Origin: Artocarpus heterophyllus
Taxonomy: Eukaryota; Streptophyta; Magnoliopsida; Rosales; Moraceae
NCBI GenBank assembly: GCA_025403435.1
Contig: CM046350.1
Coordinates: 36,337,824 to 36,401,823 of the forward strand
Length of the DNA: 64,000 bases
Reading direction: 5' to 3'
Below, piece after piece: positions 46,719 through 57,044 of this stretch (positions are counted from its first letter, which is position 1; every line of letters starts with the position of its first letter). A program made the position numbers and the translations under genes. The notes under the pieces are model-generated. The model did no database searches. It was not told the DNA's origin and was given only the letters and a program-made list of their open reading frames with translations.

Positions 46719-47483
46719 ATGGCAGCTCGCCTAGCCCTGCGTCTCAGATCCCATGCCCTCCACACCACCACCACCACCACTATCTTCCGCCGCCAATCCA
46801 TCATCCAATCTCCACCTTCGATCCTCTCCCGGTTATTCGACCAACACCCCATCCCCTACGACTTCTCTTCCCCTCTCCGATTCCTCTCCACTGCCAGGAG
46901 AATCCCCAAACGAGCGAAGACCGTCGACATTGGCGCGCGAGCCCGGCAGATGCAGACCCGCCGCCTCTGGACCTACGCCCTGGCCTTCAGCTGCATTGCC
47001 GGCTTCATCGTCTTCATCCTCAACGCCTTCCAAGACCAATTGGTCTTCTACGTTACCCCGACTGAAGCCCTAGAGGAGTATTTGTCAAACCCTAGCAAGA
47101 ACAAGTTCAGGCTAGGCGGCTTGGTCCTCGAGGGGAGCGTCGTCTACCCGGCGTCGTCGCCGGAGATCGAGTTCGTCGTCACCGACCTCATCACTGATAT
47201 TCTCGTCAGGTACAATGGCGCGTTGCCGGATTTGTTTAGGGAAGGCCACTCCGCTGTGGTGGAAGGGTTTGTGAAGCCCATTACGGATGAGATTCAGAGC
47301 GAAGTGGCGGCGACGAATGTTTCTGAGAAGGCGAGGAGCGGAGATTGTTACTTCATGGCGACTGAGGTTCTGGCGAAGCACGACGAGAAGTACATGCCGA
47401 AGGAGGTGGCTGCGGCAATCGAGAAGAACAAGAAGAAAATCAAGGCGGGCGAGGCTGGTGCGGTTGAGTTTAAGGCGTCGTAG
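46719..47483 (+). CDS. CCME: Mitochondrial CcmE-type heme chaperone (cytochrome c maturation)
   Basis: CcmE covalently captures heme in the mitochondrial intermembrane space and hands it to the apocytochrome c ligation machinery of system I, the pathway land-plant mitochondria use. The 254-residue frame is one uninterrupted exon here. Residues 1-60 are rich in Arg, Ser and Thr and lack acidic runs, as in a mitochondrial presequence. A single membrane segment lies at about 83-104 (LWTYALAFSCIAGFIVFILN). The soluble domain carries RLGGLVLEGSV (131-141), YNGALPDLFREG (165-176) and the heme-binding motif LAKHDEKYMP with His221 as the expected heme ligand. A Lys-rich tail follows. The start ATG is the first after a CT-rich UTR. 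The alternative frames 46753-47073 and 47287-47592 are shadows. It is the only intact host gene seen. Confidence 0.95.
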   Translation: MAARLALRLRSHALHTTTTTTIFRRQSIIQSPPSILSRLFDQHPIPYDFSSPLRFLSTARRIPKRAKTVDIGARARQMQTRRLWTYALAFSCIAGFIVFILNAFQDQLVFYVTPTEALEEYLSNPSKNKFRLGGLVLEGSVVYPASSPEIEFVVTDLITDILVRYNGALPDLFREGHSAVVEGFVKPITDEIQSEVAATNVSEKARSGDCYFMATEVLAKHDEKYMPKEVAAAIEKNKKKIKAGEAGAVEFKAS

Positions 47484-50400
47484 GTTGATTGGTAAGGCTC
47501 AAAAAAAAGTTTTCTTTTTCCCGGATATTTGCTACAATTATTGGACATTGTATAGCATGAAAGGAGAAATGCTTAATTGGAAGAACTGGTGATTTGGTTT
47601 TATTGATAATTAGGTCAGGGAATACTCATAACTAGTGAGGAGGTGAATTATAATTTCATAAAAGGAGAAAAGTAAAGCTCCAATTTTGGTGTTGTAATGA
47701 TATTTGAACAGTGAATTGGTAACCTTTTATCTCCGTGGAATAATGAAATAATGCCATTAATTTGGAAATGGTTCGTTATCAGAATTGCTGGCTAGTGTTC
47801 TATGTATATTTGCAACTAATCTGTGTGAGAAATTTTGCTATCTTTCTCCGAAAGATTTGTCTTCTGTTGATTGTTGATTGAGCTTGCCTTTTCTGGTTAA
47901 CGGACTTATAGCTTTTGTGTAATTTTTGCTTCTAATTTTTGTTGAATTTTTTCATATCTCTTGCCTGATCCAGCTTTTTGATCACACAATTACTGTTAAA
48001 AATATTAATCAATCAAGCAAATTTTGTCATGGCAGAAAATAAAGCAGATTTGTGTCGCTTTAGGTTGTTCAGTAGTTGTTGGATCATGAATGAATTGATG
48101 AAATTTTGTATCTATGGTGTTGATGGGTGTTTAAGTATATATTAATCACATTCTTTTGAATATTTTTGGGCATGCTGCCCGTCTGTACCTGTTTAATGGC
48201 TGTACTTTACATCAATTCAGAGCATCTTCTTTGGGTCGAAGTTGCAACCTATACAAAGATAACTTCTAAGTTTTAGGATATTGACTGGTTAGGTTCGTTG
48301 TCTTATGTCATAGATTAATCTCCATAGATTAATCTCCAATTAAGTCTTAGAACAATAGTAAAAAATGATCTTAGTAATTAACATTCATAGTAACTAAATT
48401 CAGTAAAATCCTGTTTGATAGCTTTACAGAAATTTTTTAAATATGCATTTCCTAAAAGTATGTAGTATGTTTGAACCAATGATACAGCCGAATGTGTATT
48501 TGATTGTAATATCAGACTGATCAAGAGGAACTGCAAAGTCAGAACAGCCTAATTCTCATGATTCTGGCCCATGGCTTTGTTCTTTTCACTATAGCCGAAG
48601 CCCTCCCCCCTCCCCTCTTTGTGAACTTGATTTAAATGGGGAATGAATTTTTCTCTTCTGTGGGAAACCACATCACCACTTTTTTACCGATCTTTTCTCT
48701 TAGACTAGACACTAGTTTGATTAGGACCATGCAAGCATTTGCGACACAAGTATACTGTTCACATGCTTCTGGAGGGACACAATTCCCGACTCTAACCTTC
48801 ATTGAAGTCATCTTAGGATAATTGTGATCATCCCCTATGCATAAGCCTTGTTTCGTTCCTATTAGGAGTCCTGTCAAGTTTTTTTGCGGGAATTATCTGC
48901 CTTTTTGGGTCTCTCTGAAAGTCCTTTTCATGACTAAAATCCCTTGAAACCTACCTCTTTTAGTCATTCTTCTATGACGAGGATGAATGTGGACTTTAGT
49001 TAGTTAGCTTGTTTGTTTATTTGTTTCTCTCTCTAGACTTTACTTGTTCACTCTTGTTTCCCTATTCCTTTTTCTAATGTTTTATTGTAAAACTGATTGG
49101 AGGGAAGTCATAACTAGGTCAAGGGAAATGAAAAGAAGGAAACAAGGTAATGTAGTGAAATTAGGAACTGCTGATTGGTATTTATAATATAAGGCTTTTA
49201 TGCTGTTTGAAAACAAAAGGTGAAAAAGACTACGAGCCTTTTTCTTGATTTTTGTCTTTGGTAGACATATAAAGAATGAAATAGCAAACGAAGTCTTGGT
49301 TAGATGATTCATTATTGCAAACTGTGAATTGTGTTGGTTAAGATATGTAATTATCTAGTCAGGTCGAAAGGTAAAAAAAGATAACTTTTCTCTGTTGTGT
49401 GCAACATATCGCCTATTGGCGTTTCCTTTGAAACACCACCACCATTTGAACCTCTTCACCAGGGAAAGTAAGAATACAGAAACTTGCATATTTCTTACCT
49501 AGTCATATCAGAAGCGGTCCTCCAAATGGTGAGAATGTGAATGGTGGGAATGTATTTATATCACATCTTTTGATGGATGAAAAATTGGGTCAGGAAACAA
49601 TTGTGCTTGTTGCTTGTTGCTTGTTGCTTCTTGTTATACGCACAAGATCATTAAAAAATGTTATGAAGGGAAGAGATCACACAGTCCTATGGATGAAGAT
49701 GTTGCAGCATTGCAAAACTGTGACGTACCTTTTATCCCTGAAGCATATTATGGGTCTGTTTGGGAGGGTTTTCTAATAACTGCTTATGGCTTCTTGAGTT
49801 CAAATGCTACTTTTGGAATTGTTTGGAGACTATCAGAAGTGCTTTTGTTTTCTAGAAGTGCTCCTTGTTAAAGCCACAAAATGTAACGCTTTATTAAAGC
49901 ACTTCTGAAATAGACTTTGAAACTTTTATTAGATTATCAATAATACATTATAAGCTTAAATATAATATTTTTGTAACTTAAAAAAAATTGAAACCATTTT
50001 GACTTATTAGGGTCTGTTTGATAAATGGATTCGAATTAATGATTTGATTTGAGTTGTGTGATTTGCATTAGGATTTGAATTAGTGATTTTAATTGTTATC
50101 CGAATTAACTTGTTATCCGAATTAACGTTTGGATATGCATTTAAGTTTTTATCTGAATATGAAATAAAATTGAAATTTGTGTTCGGAGAGGTAGTGAAAA
50201 AAGTTTTTTGATTATTAACAAATATAATAAAATCTTAATGTTAATGATCCTAAAAAATATACAATATAGATTTTAATTTATTTTTCTTTTCACTAGGAAC
50301 AAAATGAAAAAAGAATCATCTTAATTAGATATTAAATTAATAAGTTATGTTTTTTTTCTCTTAAATATAGAGAAGAGAATTTCAGCTTTTATTGTAGCAA

Positions 50401-50580
50401 AGATATATCAGTATCAAGAGTTTTGGGAGGGGTTAAAACTTTGAAAACTTGGATTCTTGATACTTAGTTGATTCAGATTATGGGGAAAACAAACACATAT
50501 TTAAAAAATTCTTGATACTCGAATCCAAATTGAGTCTATTGAGTCCAAAGAATGCTCCAACATAACGCACTAACACACTC
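47484..50580. other. 3' UTR then intergenic DNA, no recognised gene
   Basis: The first ~550 bp are probably 3' UTR and downstream DNA of CCME; candidate poly(A) signals are AATAATGAAATAAT near 47738 and AATAAA at 48038. At 48630-48880 a minus frame with several Cys and at 49614-49870 a plus frame (MDEDVAALQNCDVPFIPEAYY) are open but match nothing I know. GGGTCTGTTTG occurs at about 49751 and 50010, the style of small hAT-type element ends, but no target duplication was found. Confidence 0.4.
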
Positions 50581-51447
50581 TTAAGCTCTTAAAAATATGG
50601 TTCTAAACGCTTGTTGTTTTTTTCTTCTACTGACTAAAAACACAAGCAGAAATTGTGCCAAATGGGCCCTATATTCGGCATAGGTGAAATCTGGCGGAAC
50701 CTCTAAAAGTTCCCTGAAGTGTTGTGAGAGTCTCATAGCCTCCTCTAATATATTGGAGGAGTAATTCGTCTTGTTTATTTCATGCCAGTCCAATGGTTCT
50801 CGTGGCTTCTTCGAGTCTAAGACACTTGCAATTCTTCGAGTCTTAGACTCATGCATTTTCTGTATTTATTCAAGAAGCAGCAAATATTAGAGCTAAGAAT
50901 AGAGACTAGAATTTTGATTTTATTGGTCAGCCAAGTGGCTTTCATATTTTCATCCGTCAAAGGTAATAACAATAGAGAAAATGAAGGTGAAATTTCACCT
51001 GCCTGGACCTTCTCGTCTATGTTTGATCTCTTTGCCACAGTGCTGTATCCTGCTTTTAGGAAACCTATTTCCTTGTCTGCTGTCTCGGCCTCAGGCATGT
51101 GTTTCCCAGATGGGTAGGTGGCAACTATCATGTTCATGTGTGAGCATGTCTTTAATGGGTGCACCTGGTGCCACTACAGCCTTCTCCTGAATTATTGCCT
51201 TCAGCTACATGTAGATCAATGCTGCTGCCTTATTGGCCTGCAGAGTATAAATTGTCAAACGGCTTGGCAGTGATTCGTCTGTGCCCGAGAAAAATCTGCA
51301 GGCAAGAGTGGGAGCAAAGATTTTTCCAGATGGGGCTTTCACTTTTCTATTCTTCACATATCTGTTTGTAATGTTGGGGGTGTTTGCCGGTGGTTTGAGC
51401 CTTTTTTTTTTTTTAATGGTTTGATGTTTTGGAAAAAACCAAATCAC
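50581..51447 (-). pseudogene. Fragment of an unidentified plant gene, with probable intron
   Basis: Three minus-strand pieces read in order: 51447-51205 (KAPSGKIFAPTLACRFFSGT, ANKAAALIYM), 51164-50990 in another frame ([40 protein letters not shown]) and 50856-50590 (LDWHEINKTNYSSNILEEAM, LLEVPPDFTYAEYRAHLAQF). An acceptor-like ATAAATACAG precedes the last piece, so an intron probably lies between about 50860 and 50960. Composition and periodic hydrophobics look like real exons, but frame breaks and the absence of a start suggest a captured or dead gene copy. I do not recognise the family. Confidence 0.4.
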
Positions 51448-52060
51448 TTATAATCATTTAGGGCAGTTAAGGCTTAAGAAAAAAAAGTTTTCATTTTGAA
51501 GTTTGTTAATCTATAAAAACAAAGATAATATTCATAGTTTACAATCCAATTCAAAAATAACAAAACCATTAGTTGCACTTGAAAATCCAAAAATCATAAC
51601 AAGAGGTTGAAGAACAGATATATGCCAACAATAAAACAAATAAAGGCTATTATCACATTCAATATACAAATAGAACAATTAATACATTCATTATACAACT
51701 GGAAAAGTCATTCTATCTATCGCTATCACAAGTTGAAAGAGTATATGCGATGTAAACAACAGATTATTCAGAGACTAATACTACATTCAATCTGCAAGTT
51801 TACTAAAATGAAATTCCTAACACTAATCATTTTTCTAAATATTTTCGAAGGCTAGATTAATATCCATCGTTAAAAGATTAAATCACATATGATATATTAA
51901 AGAAAAGGATATGAAAGAATATATATTTACAAAATCAATTAACTTATCATTATGATAGAACCGAGTACACACCTTAAGCCAAATAAAAGTCACATAGATT
52001 AAGACAAAACTAAAAAAAAAAAATAGTTTTTTATATTATAAAACATAAAACGATTTTAAC
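51448..52060. other. AT-rich intergenic DNA, no gene
   Basis: Short frame 51607-51855 is A/T-rich without protein-like features. Nothing else seen. Confidence 0.5.
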
Positions 52061-52478
52061 ATGCAAAACTATATACATATTAAAATCGAAAAACGTAAAC
52101 GGAAGCATGTGAATTTCGTTACCTCCGGCCATTGCACCTAAGAAGTCCGACGGTGTACTGTGACTGCCTGCACTTGAGAGCTTCCAAGCCCTCTCAAAAT
52201 CTCAATTGATGGTGTTGGTTCTTTAGAGAATTTTTGGACTTGGGGACCCAAGTTTTTGTTCAACACAAAAATGAACGTGAAAACTATTCTTGTTTTTTCT
52301 ACTGCTTCAGAAATCATTCCATCAAGGATTCTTAAACAGGTTAAAAAATATTCAGTTACCAAGAGCTGATAATTGCAGTTTAATGACAATGAATATGTGA
52401 CCAATTATGAAAAACCGTTACACAAATGAATTGGTTTCAATTTTGTTTGAAACCGTTAGAAATAATAAAACGGTTACA
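52061..52478 (-). repeat. 3' LTR of the right copia element (inner edge firm, outer edge uncertain)
   Basis: The inner edge is set by TGTAACCG on the minus strand immediately after the purine tract. AACCGTTT/AAACGGTT motifs recur in the first 70 bp. The outer edge is guessed at a TGCAAAACT/AGTTTTGCA end; without the 5' LTR it cannot be fixed. Confidence 0.5.
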
Positions 52479-52493
52479 TTCTCCCACTTGGTC
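52479..52493 (-). other. Polypurine tract of the right copia element
   Basis: The minus strand reads GACCAAGTGGGAGAA, adjoining the LTR start TGTAACCG. Confidence 0.7.
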
Positions 52494-52784
52494 TCCATAT
52501 TAATCCTTATATCCATTAAACCCAAAGTTTCAGGAAACAAATACATGAATCATGGCGATAATTTCTCTAAATTGTGAGTATTATCTTCCATGTATTACAA
52601 TGTATTATTTCTCAGACTTTATTCCTTATATGGTAACTTAACTTTATGAATAAACCCAATGTTTATTCTTGGTCCTACTAAATGTGAATTTTCTCTAATA
52701 ACTTTATGTGCAAAACAAATATGAGAAAACATCACAACTGAATAAGAGTTTCATTAAAACTATAAATTGTATGTACAAACAAAT

Positions 52785-54771
52785 TTACATTATGGAACCA
52801 AGTCCCATCTGTACAACATGATCCTTAAATGACTTCGGTGGCATTCCTTTTGTCAGAGGATCTGCGATCATCAATTCAGTGCTTATATGCTCAATGACCA
52901 CTTTATTTTCCTTAATGCGTTCCCTTATGGCTAAGTACTTAATGTCGATATGTTTACTTCGACTGCCACTCTTATTATTCTTAGCCATAAAGACAGCAGC
53001 TGAATTGTCACAATATATCCTTAATGGCCTAGACACAGAATCTACAATTCTAAGGCTTGACATGAAACTCTTCAACCATACACCATGCGAAGTAGCCTCA
53101 AAACAAGAAATGAACTCTGCCTCCATCGTGGAAGTAGCAACCAACGTTTGCTTTCCACTCCTTCAAGATACAGCTGCTCCGGCTAGCATGAAAATATAAC
53201 CTGAAGTTGATTTTCTCGAATCAACATAGCCAGCAAAGTCTGAATCGGAGTAGCCAATCACCTCTAGAATGTCAGTTCGTCTATACATAAGCATGTAATC
53301 CTTTGTACCTTGAAGGTACCTCATCACTTTCTTTGCAGCCCTCCAGTGGTCAATGCCTGGGTTACTCTGATATCTTCCCAACATTCCCACAACAAATGTA
53401 ATGTCAGGTCTTGTGCAGACCTGAGCATACATAAGGCTTCCGACAGCTGAAGCATAAGGAATGTTGCTCATTTGAACTTTCTCGAAATCATTCCTTGGAC
53501 ATTGGTTCAAACTGAACTTATCACCCTTCACAATGGGTGCTACACTTGGTGAACAATTTTTCATCCGAAATCTGTCTAAGACTTTATTGATATAGGTTTC
53601 CTGCGATAGTCCCAAAATGCATCGAGATCTATCCCTATGGATCTTTATGCCAATGACATAAGATGCCTCACCCATATCTTTCATATCAAAGTTCTTAGAA
53701 AGAAATTGTTTCACCTCATATAGAAACCCCTTGTCATTGGTTGCAAGAAGGATATCATCCACATATAAAACAAGGAAACAAATCTTGCTCCCACTGACCT
53801 TCTGGTATATACATTGATCCATGATGTTCTCTTCAAAACCAAATGAAGTGATGACATCGTGGAATTTCAAATACCATTGACGGGAAGCTTGTTTCAAACC
53901 ATATATGGATTTCTTGAGTTTGCACACCAATTGCTTACCATCACTAGAGGAGAATCCTTCACGTTGTTTCATATAAACCTCTTCCTCTAGATCACCATTG
54001 AGGAATGCCGTTTTCACATCCATCTGATGTAACTCAAAATCAAAATGAGCTACTAATGCCATGATCACACAAAGGGAGTCCTTTTTAGATACAGGAGAAA
54101 AAGTCTCAGTGTAATCTATACCCTCCCTTTGAGTAAATCCTTTAGCAACGAGTCTTGCCTTATATCTCTCAATGTTGCCTAATGAGTCTTTCTTTGTCTT
54201 GAAGACCCATTTGCATCCAATGGCTTTTACACCATCAGGCAACTTGACAAGATCCCAGACTCCATTAGATGACATAGAGTTCATCTCATCTTTCATGGCA
54301 TTATACCACAAGTTAGATTCCTTACAACCCATGGCTTGTGAAAACATTTCTAGATCATTTTTGGCTCCTATGTTGTAGTCAGACTTTTGTAGATATACAA
54401 TATAGTCACTAGGAATAGCTGATCGCCTTACTCTAGTAGATCTCCTTAATGCTGGTTCAACATTCTCTTGAGGAGCATGTTGATCAGCTGGCTGTTCAAC
54501 TAGATCTACTACTTCTTGATCAACAATCTGTGGAACTTGAATGACTAGCTATTGTTCAACACGCGTTTGAACTATAGGCGTATCACGTATAACAATTACT
54601 CTATCATATGAAGTGGAAGCTTGAGCATCTGTATGATCTTTCTCTGGAACAGTGTTCCTGGATCGATCACTCCCACTAATCAAGTCATTCTTAAGAAATT
54701 TGGCATTTCTTGATTCCACAAACCTAGTGGTATGTGATGGACAATAAAATCTATATCCCTTACACCGTTCA
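52785..54771 (-). pseudogene. copia pol: INT-RT linker, reverse transcriptase, RNase H
   Basis: The open piece 54347-53163 carries WVFKTKKDSLGNIERYKARL, FELHQMDVKTAFLNGD (first catalytic Asp), SIYGLKQASRQWYLKF and the catalytic box LYVDDILLA, then the C-terminal RPDITFVVGMLGRY and GYSDSDFAGYVDSRKSTSG of RNase H. A TGA at 53165-53163 stands where Trp is expected (AAVS-stop-RSGKQ), and the same frame continues 53144-52785 through STMEAEFISC, LRIYCDNSAA and KHIDIKYLAIRERI to ADPLTKG. A TAG in the linker (54551-54549) is the other stop. Otherwise the domains are intact. The wording fits the Tork/TAR/Angela-like copia group. Confidence 0.9.
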
Positions 54772-56939
54772 TGTAACGTCCCGAAATTTATTTAATATTA
54801 ATGCACTATAAATGATGAATTAGTGTGCCATAATTAACGTTTTAACTTTAATTAGATTATTTGGTTGTTTTGTTAAAATTGATGCATTCAAATGATTTCT
54901 TATTGTTTTAAAATGATGTTTTGAGTTTTAAAACACAACAATTTGTAAAATGTTAAAAATACTCTGTTTTGCAAAACCGTGGGCGGCACATGATTTTCGC
55001 ACAGTAAAATCGCCCACCGATTTTCTCTATTTATTTCCTTCCCTCCTCTCTCTCCTCACTCTCACGTTTCACTCTCTCTCTCTTCCCTCCCGTGGTTCTC
55101 TCACTCGGCAGCCCTCTCTCTACCTTTCTCTCAAAATTTTTGAACTCCATTTCGAATCCAAGCTTCGGGATAGCAAGGAGGAAGCTCGGGGACGTGATTC
55201 GGCAACCGAGAACGCGGATTGAAGCTTCGATTCGAGGTTAGATTCAAAATTTCTAAACTTTTTACAAAATTTTCAATTTTGTGTGTTTTTGAAATCTAGG
55301 TTTGTTTAAGCTTAGAAAACCATGGATTTGTGTTAAATGAACTTAGAACAACTAGAATCTAAGCTTAGATTGAAGAAAAACGGATTGGATTCAAGATTTT
55401 TCATTTTTCCCCTCATTTTCTCATTTTCGGATTTTTGAGGATTTTGAGTTCAAATCTTGTTTAAATGAGTCCAAACATGTTTTAGAATGTTTTTCTATCA
55501 AGTATAATTGTTTTTCATGCCTGGGATTTGAGAAAAACAGGTTGGAATCCAGATTTGGGTTTTGGGGAATCGAAACCCGTGGCTGGAAATTTCTGGGTTT
55601 TCCTAGTTCGGCAGGCTGAACTGTGTGTTCGGCAGGCCAGAGTGATGATCGGCAGGCCGGTGTTCTTCCGATCGGCAGGCCGGTGTTCTTCCGACCGGCA
55701 GGCCGAATCTGGGGAAATGTTCGGCCGACCGAACTTTGCTTCCGGCAGGCCGAACTGTGCAGTTCGGCAGGCCGAAGCAGGGCGTCCGGTAGGCCGACCG
55801 AGGCATGGAAAATTTTGTGATTTTTACCCGTTTTTACTATTTTGAACCCAGATTTAAATCCCAACCTTATAGGATGATTTTAAAGGTACAAATGGCACAC
55901 TAGGACATCATGAAATGATTTAGTAACATAGAATGTCTCGAACTAGATATTGATCGACTTAGTTTGTATCTAGGATCGTTCGTGGTTCCGTGGAGCTAAC
56001 GTATAGCGGACCGAGATTACGGTGTGGGGCACCGGCACGAGTATTGAGGTAGGAATTCTATCCTATTCTTTGGTAGCCTGGTTTTGAAATGATTTGGCTT
56101 TGAAAAGGATTTCTATGAAATGTTTTCAACGGTTGTTTGAAAATGGTTTTATCGGTTATATTTTAATATACCGCGATCTGAAATGAATTTCATAATAAAT
56201 GTAATTGACAACACTCGGTAATTGGGTTTTGAATGATAATGATAATAAACACTAAGGCATGATGCCATATCAAAGATCGGGTCGGGTAGCGATCGACCTT
56301 GGGGGCAGGTCCCGAAACCCAGCTGGGCCACTACGGTGGTGATACCATGGTTTGCCTAGGTAAAAGTAAATTGGTGTTTTGATTTGACGAGTGGACTGTT
56401 CTGTGACAGAACGGTTCTACTCAAATTATTTATTTATTTATTTATTTAAGTTTCCTTTGAATAACTTCTAATGATGCTATGTTTCTTTGCATTAAACTAT
56501 TTTATAAAACATAGTCCTACTGAGCCTTTCGCTCACGTTTTATTGTTTTAAATTTCCCTCATCTAGGTGGTCTTCCATTTAGGTTTGGAGAAGATTCTTC
56601 GGACCGAACTCAGGAGCAATAGGAGAATTTATTTACATTCTGTATTATTTAATCAAGGCATGTAAGACTTAACTTTATTTGTACTTGGGCTGTAATTGTA
56701 TTTGTGATATTGTCAGAACCATGTGTGTGCACAAGTTGTGGGTTGTGGAACCCATATTCGTGGTTTTTAATTAATTCTTATTACCTGCTTAATATTTATA
56801 AATTCTTTTATAGAATGTGGTGGAAAATCTTCTTAATTTTTATTTAATTTGATTCTAAAACTCTCGATTTTTAATTAAATTCTCTTTTAATTAATCTAAA
56901 TATTCTGCCATGTCACCTCCCGTACTCCAGGGCGTGACA
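54772..56939 (+). repeat. 5' LTR of the young chromovirus (2,168 bp)
   Basis: Ends TGTAACGTC and GGCGTGACA. It contains CT-rich DNA (about 55040-55140), the dyad array (55605-55801) and a (TATT)n run (about 56420-56445). Related to, but clearly diverged from, the LTRs at 24116 and 31849. Confidence 0.96.
55605..55801. repeat. Dyad array in 5' LTR of young chromovirus (about nine units)
   Basis: Units of TTCGGCAGGCCGAA type recur roughly every 15-25 bp. The best have 7-nt arms around AG (GTTCGGC-AG-GCCGAAC). A 23-bp unit is perfectly duplicated here (55647-55669 and 55670-55692) but single in the 3' LTR. The array is GC-rich in an AT-rich LTR. Confidence 0.88.
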
Positions 56940-56942
56940 GAA

Positions 56943-56954
56943 TGGTATCAGAGC
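56943..56954 (+). other. Primer-binding site, tRNA-iMet type
   Basis: TGGTATCAGAGC, 3 bp inside the 5' LTR. Confidence 0.95.
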
Positions 56955-57044
56955 TCAAGGTTATGAACCTTGGGAATTGTGCACACATAGGTTTGACAAT
57001 GAAATACCTCTGACAGTCCAAATTTTGTTTTTAGAAGTGAGAGA

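Noticed and set aside
46753..47592. Alternative frames over the CcmE gene on both strands
   Set aside because: Shadows caused by GC-rich codon use; only the 46719 frame has family motifs.
50008..50671. Possible small hAT-type element with TAGGGTCTGTTTG and inverted TAGGGCCCATTTG ends
   Set aside because: The 8-bp flanks (TGACTTAT and TATTCGGC) do not match, and the right end overlaps the coding-like pseudogene block.
55421..55864. Cys/Arg/Pro-rich frames through the dyad array (also 62361-62814, 2391-2687)
   Set aside because: Translation of short GC-rich repeats in all frames; no start context or homology.
56943..56954. tRNA-Met-like sequence
   Set aside because: It is the short primer-binding complement, not a tRNA gene; same at 3122 and 31834.
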